Source: Tubiluchus corallicola (lineage: Eukaryota > Priapulida > Priapulimorpha > Priapulimorphida > Tubiluchidae). From it: a stretch of 64,000 bases of DNA. Positions 1 to 29,225 of the stretch are shown here, piece after piece. Within the stretch, counting starts at the first letter, position 1, and each line of letters opens with the position of its first letter. Below the pieces are notes generated by a model that had not been told where the DNA came from, did no database searches, and was given only the letters and a program-made list of their open reading frames with translations. Position numbers and translations under genes: made by a program. Location of the stretch: the NCBI GenBank assembly GCA_030141605.1, contig JAQGDQ010000079.1, forward strand, positions 1 to 64,000. The letters are read 5' to 3'.

Positions 1-205
1 TACCCACACCATAATACTCCACCACATCACACCACACTGCACCACACCATAACACCACACCGCACTACAACACCCACACACCACGCCACCCACTCCATAC
101 CACACTACCCACACTACACCCCACACACCCTATCACCCCACCACACCATCCATAGCACAACACACAAAGCACACCACCACCACACCACATCAAATCCACC
201 ACCTC
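1..205. repeat. CACCA-rich low-complexity tract
   Basis: Degenerate repetition of CCACAC and CACCA words with almost no G on this strand. It reads as simple-sequence or satellite-like DNA running off the left edge of the window. Open frames across it are histidine- or cysteine-rich artefacts of the repeat. Confidence 0.8.
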
Positions 206-599
206 ACGTGGTGATCATGATGTTGATGATGATGGTGGCAACGATGACAACACCTATAGCACAAGCACCAACAGCACAGCATTACAACAAAACCATTCCA
301 AACATTTTTCACAAAGTTGAAACTATGTGCTATAATATAATAAATAGCAAAGGCCCTGCAAAAGATTTTGCGTATAAATACACGTGTAATCAATAATACG
401 CGAACATCCTACCTAGTCCACATTTATAACACAAAGCCCGTAACATCGTGCCTACTGTTTGTTTAACTAACGCAAAGCCTGTAGCTTTTTGCTGAATTAA
501 AGTTATAAGCAGCGTAGAGTACAATGGATGACGTCACAACAATGCCTTTGCGTCAGCAGTTTTCTAAGTGAAAATTGCCGAAAATAGAACTCCTAACTA

Positions 600-1095
600 A
601 CTCGTTGATACTCCTCTCGGTGGACCTGCCCTAAAATATATCCCACATCATCGTGTAGCCCCGTTCTTCCTCTTTCTGATGAGCTATATATCTCCTTCCC
701 AGAGTCGCACCGGGCGCCGCTAGAACGTTTTTCCCGCATGCTGTTTGGTCAAAATTTCGAAAAAATCGCGAGTTGGGTCCGGGAAAACGCCCGTTGCGGG
801 GCGCCCTGGCCCTCTCGGGAATTCTAAATATGCCTACTACACCCACCGCTGAACGGGCTATCTATCCATACCCAGCACCCCCCTCGGCCCGTTCCCGTTC
901 TCTACATCTCAGCCGTATAACTTTTACAAAAAACGGCCGAAAAAGGGCCATTTTTGGAGGTTTTTCGCCTCCCGTTCCTCCCGGTGGGCCCGATTCGAAA
1001 AATAAACCATCAATGGCACGACACTAGATCGAGACCTTTCGTTTGATGTATAGATCGCCCCAAATGGTGCCCTCGTCGGAGCTGTAGCCTCGAAT
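600..1095. other. G+C-rich island of unknown nature
   Basis: About 500 bp much richer in G+C than the surrounding A+T-rich DNA, with many CpGs and runs such as CGGGAAAACGCCCG and GGGCGCCC-like words. No long open frame, splice pattern, rRNA or tRNA structure was recognised. Short overlapping ORFs on both strands are what high G+C alone would give. It could be an old repeat, a promoter-like CpG island or foreign DNA; the sequence does not decide. Confidence 0.4.
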
Positions 1096-1152
1096 CTTAT
1101 ATATATATAAATATATATACCAAGAATATTAATATAAGAGTATAGATAGTAG

Positions 1153-1437
1153 ATTATTCTTAATAGCATTCACATTTCTTGATTTTTTGTTTTCCTTAAT
1201 CTTGTAAATTTGCAAACATTACACGGTTAATATGATAATATTTTAATTAATAAGTAAATTATTCTTAATAGCATTTACATTTCTTGATTTTTTTTTGTTT
1301 TCCATAATCTTGCAAATTTGCAAACTTGCAATATATATATATACATATATATATTCTTTTGTTGCGTTGAGAGGAATGTACTATATATATAAATTTACAA
1401 TTCTTGAGTTTTTTGTTTTCCTTAATCTTGCAAAATT
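1153..1437. repeat. Direct repeat, two full units and a partial third
   Basis: A unit of about 70 bp starting ATTATTCTTAATAGCATT and continuing through CATTTCTTGATTTTT and CTTAATCTTG to AATTTGCAAAC occurs at about 1153-1221 and again at about 1259-1328. A shorter, more diverged copy lies at about 1391-1437. Spacers are TA-rich. Likely a local tandem duplication; no coding content. Confidence 0.7.
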
Positions 1438-3090
1438 GTTTATATATATTGATAATTGCAAATGTGATTGTAATTGTAATTGTAATTTTGATTAGGTAAT
1501 ATATGTTATATTAATTAAAAAGTTTGCTCAAATCTGTAATGACCATGAAAGAATTTCAAAAACTTGCACTGCTCGTAAAAACATTTTTCGAGACCACAAC
1601 CATGAAAAAAAGACAACCCTCATCTCGAAAAATCTTTTCACAGTTAGCGCGAGTTTGAAGAGACGTTTAAAAACTAATGTGAATTCTTCCAAAGTTCTTT
1701 CACAGTACCACACAGTATAAGAAAATCCTTCAGAAAGGCTGGCATTACCAAGTCAACCAGGCACGTTGTCCTGCTCCAAAATTAATAGAAATGTCTGCTA
1801 CACTAGCTTCAACATTAAATTACATCTGTATGCAATTGGCACAAACTCATTACTGCAATGCTTTCTCGCATTTGCTGTGTTGTACAAGTCTTGAAAAGAA
1901 TAGAAGCATTACCTAGTTGTAAAGATAGTGATGTGGATAAATCTAACGCGTAAACTTACTTACGCGTTGATGTGCTGGGCAGGAAAAGGCCAAATAACAA
2001 TCAGAAATTTCTTGTACAGTGAAATTCAAACAGTATTAAATTATGTATTAACAGAATAAATCTGCTTGTGCATACTAAGGTGCATACTTTTTACTAACTG
2101 TATTGCTTTTAAGACATGGTAGAGATTTAACATTGTGTTGTTGTTTCTTTTTTCTCATGGATGTTGTTGTTATTGTTGTTAAAAATTGCAAATGTGGTAG
2201 TATTTGTATGTACACTTTTTTCGAATAAAGATTATGTATACATATTGTAAGAAAAGTTTTTTTAGAAAAGTTCTTTCCACGTGAATATAATGCTTATAGT
2301 CCTATGAACAGTTGTTTATAATTTGTATTAGTCAAACTATTTTTTCTACATTTAATACATTTTTCTGTATTTATTTTTAGTATACACAGAAACTAACTGA
2401 TAGGGAACCAAAGAATGAACACACAACTGACTTTAATTTTTGATTGTAATCAAAATACAGTCAAAATCAATTTTTCATTCGTTTACTACTGTCTTCAACC
2501 AATGCAGCGCAGAATAGAAGGCTGCTTTTGAAGCAATATAGAATGGACAGAATGGTCAATATGGTACATTACAGTTTTCGTCATTTTAGACAAAGCTGAA
2601 TCACACAGACCTAAATCAATATATTAAAAGTGATTTGCGTGAAAGTATAAAAGCTTATCAAACATATATGCCTTGATTATAGAGGAGACTTGGGCATGCA
2701 GAAATAGAAGATCTACTATTTTGTTAGTCATTGTTACAAAATTTATGTAAATCAATAAATAAAAAAATAATATAAGTCTTTTTCAAAGACTAGTTAATAA
2801 TGCTACCAGACTGGTAAAAAGTGCCAATATTGCACCATACAAAGCCCAACAAGTGGATATAAGAGGAAAATTGGAATAATGACATTAAAATTATAATATT
2901 GACGTCAATATGACGTCGTAATGCAGAAGTCCAGGATAATTTTATCATATTTGTCATATTTCTACTGACTGTTTCTTTTAGAACAATCTGTATAAACGTG
3001 GCTGAATAATTAAAGATGCAACAAATTATTTCATGACACTTAAAAATATCAACAAAAGTGCTATAATGTAACATATTCGTTAGACCTATC
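1438..3090. other. Intergenic, nothing recognised
   Basis: A+T-rich sequence downstream of Tbx1/10. The only ORFs are short and without family resemblance. No RNA gene or transposon ends were seen. Confidence 0.5.
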
Positions 3091-3097
3091 AATTATA

Positions 3098-3103
3098 TTT
3101 ATT
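3098..3103 (-). terminator. Candidate poly(A) signal of Tbx1/10
   Basis: TTTATT on the + strand is AATAAA on the minus strand, about 270 bp beyond the Tbx1/10 stop codon at 3371-3373. Position and orientation suit 3' end formation; no transcript evidence is available. Confidence 0.4.
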
Positions 3104-3370
3104 ATAAGTTTTTAACATAAAATAATATTTCTTATAAAAACGTGATTATAATAAGTCTAGTATCTTTAAAAACATAAAACGTATACAGTCGCGTAATATA
3201 AATTATCATAATCATAACTTTTATATATACAGAAAGCATCACTTTGTACAACATATTTTGCTATACACACAGTTTTAATAATTAACTATACAATATACAT
3301 ATATATATAACACAAAATTCTGTACAGCAGATATTTAATTCCACATGGTAATTGCATATCATAATGCCGT

Positions 3371-19105
<15,735 letters not shown>

Positions 19106-22100
19106 GTCTTGACCACCAACCTTCTGAGAGTTCTAACTTCGCTTCTGCATTTTTAATAAAATTTTTGATGTAACCATCGCGTATTAAATAGGGTGAAGAG
19201 TTGAAATGATAAATTGATATCACTTCATAAGACAACTGTACTATTCCCTGAAGTACAAAGACTTCACAATAAGCCCAGGATTATCTTTGTCGGTGTACAA
19301 GTCACTGACAATAAACACATTAACAGATCCTGTTGGGCACACGATCAACCCTAAATCTGTGCGGATATGTATGTAGTTTGTTGATTTCAGTTTTCAGCGC
19401 TTGACCATTGAAAGCACACCCAGAACTCCAGAGGAGTCACGGCGGTCCTAACATCATCACCAGCCTAACTAGAAACTCTGCCCATTTTCTGTATATTTGC
19501 AGGGCTGAGGAAAGATATCATTTACTGTGGGCGTGGTCTGAAGATCCTCGGCTTGTGTTGGTATTAAGATGGGTTTATGTCTTCATCATCAGGCTGCGAT
19601 CGCTGCATGTTTTTACAAGCGTCATACTCATGTATAAGCGGCTTACATTGTCCTAATGCTGATGTAAAAAACGTACTGACTTTCCCTTATTGCCGTATAA
19701 CTATATTCATATAGAGATAACTTTTTTGTACACTAGAAGTCTTGAGAAGTCTTGCGATTATAGGCCTAAGTAGACAGGAGTGCACTACAAAACGCTATAA
19801 TTTCCTAAGAATATATATATAGCAAAGAAACATTGTTTTGTAACAAACTAGAGATAATACTACGAACAATTGGTACAATTGGTGTAAAAAGTATATTAAT
19901 TTTATTTTTTAGTTCGTGATGGACATTATCGTGTAGAACAATAAGTGACACGATATACAGAGGACAATGTAAGCAAATTTGAGCGACAAACTCCAGTCAA
20001 GAAGCTGCTAACTTGCAGAAATTAAGATAACTGTCAACAGCAATACATATAAAAAGATCGCCTTAATTATTAATGTCCTTCGTTTGTGATTTTTAACCAT
20101 AATTTACGTAATATATTAAGATAATTTAATGGTATAAATAGTTATAAAAACAATTTAAACATTTAGATATGTTGAGTATCTGAACCAAGCTATAACAATT
20201 CTATGTGTATGTCGTAATCAGAATTTTATGCTAGTTTGTTTATATGATGCTTTATATGACGCTTTGTATTTAATTTATTTCTTTTGGGTTAAATTGTGTT
20301 TATATGTAATCTAATTTTATTATGGTAGCCAGCAGCTAACATATTTATACGTAAACACAGACTTTAACAAACCAACTTGTATGAGACGCAGGGGATTTTT
20401 TTTAAAGCAAAACTGTTTCATTTTGTTTCTTGCTTGATATGTTTACGACTTTATGTCAGTCCTGTGACAAGACACTGTAAACCAAAACTCGATTATTCTG
20501 TCGTTTTGTATCGCTTTTTACAACTCGACTTTTTCTCACGCGTATTAGCTGTACTCAAGACGAAATTTCATTTCTGGTCCTTGTTTTCATCAGTCAAACG
20601 GTGCAACCCTACAACTGCGTTCTACTCGTAAAACTTGATGAGCAAATAATTCCCAATGACAAGAATAGACACAATTAATAAAAAGCCAATTGCCATTTTA
20701 TTAACTGAAAAGCAAAACGTTGCAGCCGGGAAATTTGCCAGGTATACATAAATTGGTAATTGTCTAAAGCTATCTCATCATGCAATTGTATGATCAAATC
20801 ACACATGCTAATCAAATTTTTTAGCAACTTGGTTCATATTTTTATATGAGCATAGCCATACATGACAATCATGGTATATAATATACTCATACATTTATAA
20901 GAGTGTAATATTCATGCGTAACAGTTATAGTACATAATATATAAATAAAATATTGGGTTTATTTCAAGAACTAAGATATAGTTTTAATCTTATTAAGTTT
21001 TTATGCATCATTGTAATGTAAGAGTTAAATGAGCTGACAGGCAGTAATTTAAAACAAAAAAACCATTGAGAATTACAGGCTAGTGATAAACTAAAAAAAT
21101 AAAAATTTGATTCTTAAACGCCATTCTAAAAGCAAAAAAATGTACATTTAAAGTCACGCAAAAAATCAGTTATTTAAAGTGTTATTAGGCCAATTTTTCA
21201 TAAAATGGTTATAATAATTAGACTGCTAATATAACATCAGTTCGTGGAAAAACTTAACCAGCATGAAACATCAACAATATTAGGCTTAAAAATGTTGAAT
21301 GTTTTTACAAAATTAAATTGCAAAACATAGGTTGTATGTACATTGCTATTAACAATATTTTTGATAGAAGACATTAAAATGTTATAGTTATGTCAATAAT
21401 GCAAAGAGTATGTACATCTGAACTGATACGTAGCACCCGCGGTATATCCCCCTATTCGCTACACAAACCCTGACAGCGAAGCTAAACAAACATTTCAGGA
21501 AACCAGAGACGCAATATAGTCACCTTGTAGTAACAAATTCGTTGCGAGAAAGCATTAACAGCTGGGCCAGAGAAATATTTATAAACCATACTAATTTCTA
21601 CCGTGTTTATAAGCATGCCGAGAAACTAAGCAAGAAAAATTGTGTTGCCCACTTAGTATAACATAATTTGAATACAGTATTCTAACGATTAAACCCTTAT
21701 CTGCTGAAGATACGCGTACGTGTCATTAAAAAAAGTATTTTTTATATGCGAAATGATCTTCCAGTGCCGGGTAATATTTAAAATAGCTTTCATAAAAACA
21801 TTCAAATACTCTCTAAAACAAGTAGTTGACTAGCTTCACGCGGCAGTATTATAATAGGTTTTATAAATCGCGTTATAATTGCCATTATTTACGTTATGAT
21901 AAAATAACTCCAGTTATAATGTGACAATTTTCGTTTGTCCTAAAATTGAAAATATTCGGCTGTAATCACCTGCATTTATTGAACAATTGTATTCCTTTAT
22001 TTTGCAATATCTTTATATACTCTAAGTCGCTAACCTAAGTAGTAAGTACCCGATGCAGAAAACATAAGGCATAACGTAATTCCCCGACAAAAACAAAATT

Positions 22101-25100
22101 TCTGTAATGATTTTGTCAAATTGGAAATAAAAAGATTAATTAAGAAACTTGCGAAATAATTTTATGCCAATATTATGGGTGCGGTATTGGTTAGTGGCTA
22201 TTGGAAATATTTTATTTGGTTGAGACACAGCAAAACGGTATAAGCTAGTAATGTTACATTATTTATTACGCTGCAAGTTGTAACAGTGAGTAACGTCGCA
22301 GTAAATTAAAATGTTAGTGAATTAAATTTATCGAAATGACGTTTAGGACTGAGGAATGTACACAAACCAGCTCTAAATCACGGTTAGAAATCACCCGAGG
22401 AATTTAGCATAACGTTTCATAATAAAATCATTCGTGTGTCATTTTGTGAACTAGATCACCAAATCATGGCTGTAAGGCAACTTGGTTAAATTTGACGCAT
22501 GAAAAGTACAGGCTTTAAAGTCATGAGTGACTGCGAACTGCATCGCAAAAATAAGCAACACACAGTTATGCATGTCCTTATACAATTTATATCGTGTTCG
22601 CTGTTGTGCGATCCTTTTTTCCTTTGGTCGTTCGTTCGTTCACCAATCATTCACACATTTACTATTTTTTCACTCCATCACTCCATCTGATCATTATTCA
22701 TCAGTCCATCAAAAAATATTATATTAATTTAATGCTCTGTTTTTTTCTAACTTTAGTTTGAATCTATGATTTGGCTCATTACATGTCAAGACAACGGATT
22801 ACGTGTAGCAATAGATTCTAATAAGTACTTACCAATGTGTTTCAATGGCTTTGATACAACGTTGAATCATAGACCGACAGGTGAAATTTTTGAAGAGCTT
22901 GAGTGACGACATTACAGCAACACCTGACAGTGGAATTTAACACTAACAGTTTGTACAAAGACCAATCTTTATACTTTCCATTTACACTCGCATATATCGC
23001 CAATAACACTGTAATAGCATATATACGGAATTTCGAATGCGAAGAATAATTTTATTAATAATAATTTTCAAGTAATAATAATATATAATGTTGCAATATG
23101 GTAATATTATAATACAATGTGTAATATTATACTACAGTAGTAATGTAAAGATGATGTTTATATAAATACTTTTTGATGCTGATCTTAATTTCCTTCAAAC
23201 AAAGCTTTACTGGATGTTTTAAATATATTGAACTTAACCTTTTGAAATACATTTTTAAATTATGTATATATGATTTACGTACAATAATGCGTATGTCGCT
23301 GTCACTGTGACACACCAACTTTGCCGCGAAAAAAGTCGCGCAATACAGGTCATGTCACAGATTATTTAGCAACAATTGTGCGTTATTTTGTCTTGGCTCA
23401 AAGGTTCCTCTACAGAAGAAAAAGTTAAATTATTTTACGTGTTAGAAATATATAGTGAAGTTGTGTTTGATACTGTAAGTAAACTCTGTGGACTATTGTA
23501 AAGTCTATGGATTAAATCTGTGTTACCTACCGTAGACAAAGAAATGTTGCTGAAAATTAATCAAAAACTACTACTATGTCTAGTACTACTACACGTTGAT
23601 CCAACATCTCTTCATATATATAACTGATTTTACAAGATTAAGGAAAGCAAAAAATCCGAGAAATGAAAATGTTATAAAGAATAATTTATTTATTAATTAA
23701 CAATTATTGTGTTAACCTTGTAACGCACTTTTGACAGATAATTAAAAAAATTTGTAGGATCCGTTACTCCGTCTTAATTCAGCCGCAGTTGATGGTGCAG
23801 CAGACGATGTTAAAAAACAAATATCGTATAAAGAGTGGATATCTAAATAAACGCAAAGGTTTTGATTTTTAAACACAATTTTTTTACTTATTTGTGCGGC
23901 TAAGTATTTGTGTGTCCTAGTAACGACCCATCCTACTGACAAGTACAAATTTACATGCTCTTTACGGCACCACAAACACCCAGTTTGATGTCCTCTCGGT
24001 GTGTTTTCACAGAAGTTTTATGGCCCTCCTGCCTCTGCAAGGGGTTTCCATACAAATTTCATGACTAAATGCAAAGCTATCGAGTGCAGTAACTCCATCA
24101 AAGAATCCTTGATGATGCAAACCGATATTTTCTGAAGCATTATGGGTACTTACTGCGGCTTACGAGTTATACGCCCATACAGAACACCCACGAACTTTGG
24201 CAACAAAGTGCGCTTGCGAAAGGGTTAAAACCGACGTGGGTCATCTGGATTATTTATAACAACTGTCATAATGATTTATTAGCAGTCTCAAACAGTAGTG
24301 ACGATAATAAGACTAATTTCTCAAGACGGGTTTGTTTCCCAGGGTTTGAAGCGAGTTGAATAAAAATGCCCAGTCAGTCTTAAACAAATTATGCTTTGTT
24401 TATCTGGTAAAGCTTATATAATTCTCAAAGTAAAGTTTTTACAAATAAATTGAACGGAACTGTAGGGCTAGGTGCTATCACAAACGAATTTAAGGATATC
24501 GGATAAATAACATCAGATATCGCTGCTGTACAAAATTTTATACGAATAAAACATTAAAGAAGATTAATAATAATAATTACGACTAATGAATAGAAATGTT
24601 AGTGATTGTTCACAACTACCGCACACCAAGATAAACAAGCACAGTTGTCACAATACACATGTCTTTAACAATCGTTTGAACGCCTTTGTTTTTTTACCGG
24701 GATTATGTTTGGATAAATGGATTATGGCGAGGCTTTTGCAGGGTAAATGAAACATAAATTAGTTACTGAATATAATAACGTCTTAGTCCTCTCTTTTCTT
24801 CAAATAGCTACAAAGCCTCTTACGCGAAATCGTGTTTAGACGGTAGTTGGTGTATACATTGGTAGCAACAGACGTGATGACAGTGAAACCTTGCAGACTA
24901 TCGTGTTGTTTATGCATACTATACACAACGCGCTGATTTGCAAAGTCAGCCAGCATCATTAATCACGATTATTAAGCAGTGGTACCTGAGCTTGTGGAAA
25001 GGTGTGACACACAGCAAGGAGGTAAATATTGGAGGCGACGGTTAAAAGATGTGAAAATCATGTCTAGTAGGTGGTTACCAGAAATTAAACAGTTTCTTTG

Positions 25101-25250
25101 TCAAGTATTATGAGGTAATGACTGATGTGCGGAAGTTTGTAGAAGTAAGCGAAAATTACGAAACATTGAGTGAAGAAAGGCGGTTGAGAAGGAAAAACAA
25201 CAAAAACAACAAGCTGTGCAGAACTGAAGGAGGAATGGAGCGACAGAGGG
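19106..25250. other. Gene-poor region upstream of Tbx1/10
   Basis: No gene recognised. Tbx1/10 reads away from this side, so the first part includes its 5' untranslated region and promoter, whose exact start I cannot place. A minus-strand frame at about 19230-19380 stays open for 49 codons but shows no family resemblance and no convincing splice sites. The rest is A+T-rich intergenic DNA and a candidate location for Tbx1/10 enhancers (inference from position only). Confidence 0.5.
25000..25007 (+). promoter_or_regulatory. T-box binding-site match (AGGTGTGA)
   Basis: AGGTGTGA is the consensus half-site bound by T-box proteins. It lies about 5.9 kb upstream of the Tbx1/10 start. An 8-mer is expected by chance about once per tens of kb, so this is only a candidate for autoregulation. 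Confidence 0.15.
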
Positions 25251-25253
25251 GGA

Positions 25254-25261
25254 AGAGAGAC

Positions 25262-25340
<79 letters not shown>

Positions 25341-25384
25341 CAGGAGGGAGGGAGAGAAAGAGAGAGGGAGGGAGAGAGAGAGAA
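25254..25384. repeat. (GA)n microsatellite
   Basis: About 80 bp of pure GA repeats, flanked on both sides by imperfect GGGAGA and CAGAGA purine runs. It gives long Arg/Glu ORFs on the + strand and Ser/Leu ORFs on the minus strand, both artefacts. Confidence 0.95.
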
Positions 25385-26048
25385 GTTGAAGCTAGAAATT
25401 TGGGCAGCAAATATCTTTGTTCAGCGTAACTACGTGTAATGATCATATGTAGCAAAAGCAATATACCATCACTACTGAAGGTTCTCTACGGTAACATGTC
25501 TGTAATACATGTGAAGACTGGGAGCGCTGATCATTGGAGACAGATTTAGTCAGCTTTTATTGAATAACATGCTAATTGCGGTCTCCTTGTGATCTGTAGA
25601 AAAGCCCTCTTCCCCGGCACATGCAGGAACAGCAGGAGAAGGGATGGGACGTCATGACTATGTCCAGGCACTCTAGAAGAAAAAGTTGACCGACACAAAA
25701 CAGAAGCCAACCCCAAGCTACGGTATTACCAAAGACAATCGTTAAGCAAACTCACTTCGTTTCTGTTCAGCAAAATGCATTTAACAGTAAAATTAGACAT
25801 TTGGGAGAATTGGGCAATTTCGGCTACCAACACAAGCCTACTGGAAAACGATTGATTGAATGAATGAATAAATAAACGAACGAACGGACGAATAAGTGAG
25901 TGAGTGAGTGAGTAATTGAAAGAAAGAATCGAAAGAAAAAACTGGTCGATACACACCAAATTAATAAAAATACTTAAAAAGGTTTAAAATAAAAAAAGAT
26001 GCTCAAACAAGTAACTAAACAAGTATGAGAGTAAGTAAATGAGCAATA

Positions 26049-26142
26049 AATGTGAAAATAGATACGTGATTAAACAATTACAAATGCATATATATATATA
26101 TATGCATTTGTAATTGTTTAATCACGTATCTATTTTCACATT
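26049..26142. repeat. Perfect 94-bp palindrome
   Basis: Two 47-bp arms without a spacer are exact reverse complements, from AATGTGAAAATAGATACGTG through CAAATGCATATATA to the centre between 26095 and 26096. Immediately after it, 26141-26162 is a second, 22-bp palindrome (TTAAGTAT...ATACTTAA). Intergenic. It could be a foldback element, a recent inverted duplication or an assembly artefact at a hairpin. Confidence 0.9.
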
Positions 26143-26162
26143 AAGTATATATATATACTTAA

Positions 26163-29100
26163 ATAAAGTAAATTTGAAGTTGTTTTCATTAAATAATAAA
26201 TATAATCAAATGAAAAGAAAACACTTTGATAAGCAGACTATGTAATAGTGCCATTTATTATTTTTATCTGCTGCGGGAAAAAAGAGACGTATACATGTCC
26301 GATAAAAGAAAACAAATTGGAGTTAAATAAACTGCAGCTCTTTTACCAGACTTTCTAAAGTAAACAAGAACAGCTGCAGCCTGTAAGATGCGCTTGATCA
26401 TCTCAGACTACTTGATCAGTTTTACGTTAAATCATTGAGAAAGTGACTTCATGAAGAAAAATAATTGTCAAACGTATCCCAACACGACAATCCTTTTTAA
26501 CGCAGAAACAATGAATTAATGAAAGTTTAAATGAATAAATAGGAGGTCAAATGAATGAAGATTGTAAATTGGAGTGCACATTAAGAAACAAGCAGAAAAT
26601 ACTGACTGTTGGGTGAAAAAGAAGGGTAAGGAGAGAAGACAGAAAGTGGAAAGACGCAGCTATAAACTAGATAGACACGACAAAGAAGACACGACTGAAG
26701 GAAAAGACAAAAAAAGAGAAAGAAATAATGACATGAAATCTACATCAATACTGACCACACAAGCAGACCCTATGGCTGGGATCATTATCTCGGGCTACTT
26801 GGCCATTCAGGTATGCGACTAGTTTGCTAGCGATAAAACAATATCGATAAACAAACAAACGATAAAAAGCTGAAAAACAATAAAGTTGTAGTCCAATGCT
26901 GTCGAAATGTTGTTCATACAAACCCATTTCATTTATTTGGTTAATATTTGCAAACATTGCCTCGCAACCATATTACTACATTATCAATAATTGTAAATTA
27001 ATACCACAATTGTTTTGAAGTGCCTTGGAGCGTGGCAGTTAATACATTTAGTACTAAAAACTAGCCGCAGATTTAATTAGTTCTTCACGTCCCATTCGAA
27101 AATTGCACGGGTCATCGCAGCATTTCGATCACCTTTACTCACACATTACAAATAATGTATACACAATGCATTAGTACTAAGTAAATAAATTAAATTAAAT
27201 TAATTCTGAAGCGCGCATGCATCGGTAATGATAAAATATGGCGTAAAGCCTTCTGTATTCCACATACAACTGACAGAACATACTCATTACAGGGTCAGTT
27301 AAGTTTAATGTTACAGCATCGTAAAATGAAAAACAAAATATTGAACAACTTAAGCAGTACTCTTTTGTTTTTGACTGTTTTAAAGAAACATATTAAAGAA
27401 TTAACTGATTTAATAAAGTCACCACTTTTTGCATCAGGAGTTTGATCTAAATTAACAGACAATTGATGCTTTAAGTGTGTGACTTCATTTGAGAGCGATT
27501 TCTCTAATATTTAATTACAGATTGTCTCAACATTATGCATTTCAGATATATAATTACTTTTCACAACAGGTTTTAAACATTTTTTCATGGGATTTCAATA
27601 TGAATAATAACAATATGACATCATCTGCATACCAGAGTGCCTCTATGAATTCATTCAATAAGTGACAGCTATAACTGTTCTTTAAAGCAATTAAGAGATC
27701 ATTGATCTACGCTGCAAATAAAGCACTTGTGTATTCCATTCGAGGCAGTAAAATTAAATGTCTTATTATTATTCCACTGTAGATAAATGTCTTGGTTCAA
27801 ACAAACACTTAGCATTAGGATAACTCAGATTTAGGAAGCAAGTGCTTTGTTACTAATTGTTGTTTCAAAATAAGATTGTTTTTGTTGTATTTATTTCAAA
27901 ATAAGATTGGCATGTTAACTCAATCAAAAGCTTTTGAGGCACAGTAAACGCAATCAACGTACAAAAACAGGTGTGTCATTCTTTAAATACCAATTTACGG
28001 TGTTTTCAAAAAAACTAGCATGCACAGATCAGTCGATGAATTCTTTTTTCCATACGAATGGTCGGTCAGAAACGTCAATAGCCACGTCATCAGTTTATCT
28101 TGGAACTTGATTAGGATTAGCTAAAATTTTCTAAAACCTTTAGAATACAAAAAATTAAAGAAATGCCTCTATGATTGGATTTTGCGTTTTGATTGGCATT
28201 GGAGTCCTTAACATAGGGTTTATAACACTAGTAATCAACGTGTGTGGATAGTGACTAGTGAGCCATCATATATCACGAATTAAAAAAATTCGAGAGCTAA
28301 AGCATGAGCACAGCATTAAACTTGAAATTTGAATTTTAAACTTAAAATTTGCCGAGTTGTTGCATACTCGCTCATGGATGTTTGTGCTGTTGAAAATTAT
28401 GTTCAGTTGTTTCAGTTATAATGTTATCACTAGTTGGACTCGCCCGTCGTTAATTAAGTTTTTAATTTATTATTTAATTATCAGAAACACTTTAACAATA
28501 TTATAGGTGTCAAAATGTATACTTTTATCATATTTCAAAATGGGGTAGGATATGAAAAATAATCCAGTTTTCCTTTAATCATACGATCACCTTCTAGTCC
28601 AAGAAATTCACCAGATTTACCGTAATATTCCGTACGCGTTTTATGCCTGATGTCAGCCAGCAAGGATCATATGTAGTGGCTTGCTATAACTGGTGCCAGA
28701 ACTGGGTCTTCTCTCTGAGTGGCTTTACCAGTCATGCCTCTCTGCGATACTGTGCCAACTGGCTTATTCTCAATTTGTGTTTCTAGTGATTCGCAAGCTA
28801 CCCTTGCTTGCCTTAAAAGCATAAATAATACAGTATTCATTCACACACATGCATGCACTCATGCACACACCTCACACCCACGCATACGCACGCATGCATA
28901 CGCGCGCACACACACTACATGTAGTGTCAAAGGTTGTAATCTTAGGCCTATGTAATTTTGTGACAGCATGAAATTTTTAATGTTGTCACACATAAAAAAG
29001 ACTAGCTAAACAACAGTTGCACCACTCGTGGACAAAAAAAGCAAATCACTGCTGCATACACAAGTTGCAGTGCACTTCATCTCTGAAGTTACCAACAAAT

Positions 29101-29200
29101 TTTCTAACTATACTGATTGTAACCAAGCAAAATTGATACTGGTGTGAAAATGAAGCAAAACCAGTTATTATTAACATACTAATGCACTTGCACTAATACA
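26163..29200. other. Intergenic, no gene recognised
   Basis: A+T-rich DNA between the palindrome and the 3' end of TM7SF3. It includes a CA-rich low-complexity patch at about 28842-28914. The Lys/Arg-rich ORF near 26.6 kb has no recognisable domain and no supporting splice or neighbour context. Confidence 0.5.
28842..28914. repeat. CA/CG-rich imperfect microsatellite
   Basis: Alternating CACA, CATG and CGCA words (imperfect purine-pyrimidine alternation) over about 70 bp. A frame through it is His/Thr-rich and not a gene. Confidence 0.75.
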
Positions 29201-29219
29201 TTATAAGAAACAACAGTAT

Positions 29220-29225
29220 TTTATT
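29220..29225 (-). terminator. Candidate distal poly(A) signal of TM7SF3
   Basis: AATAAA on the minus strand, about 0.7 kb beyond the most distal possible TM7SF3 terminal exon (29935-29984). Another AATAAA lies at 31094-31099, downstream of the exon ending at 31794. Which is used is unknown. Confidence 0.25.

Noticed and set aside
529-536. TGACGTCA (CRE-type palindrome)
   Set aside because: Single 8-mer far from any recognised gene start; no basis to call it regulatory.
19230-19385. Minus-strand open frame of 49 codons (GLIVCPTGSVNVF...)
   Set aside because: Protein-like to the eye but bounded by ordinary stops, without start, splice sites or family resemblance; this length is expected by chance in several places of a 64-kb window.
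25118-25461. Arg/Glu-rich (+) and Ser/Leu-rich (-) open frames
   Set aside because: Created by the (GA)n tract; no domain outside the repeat.
26574-26822. Lys/Arg-rich ORF upstream of Tbx1/10
   Set aside because: Low-complexity basic sequence in A+T/purine-rich DNA; no homology recognised.
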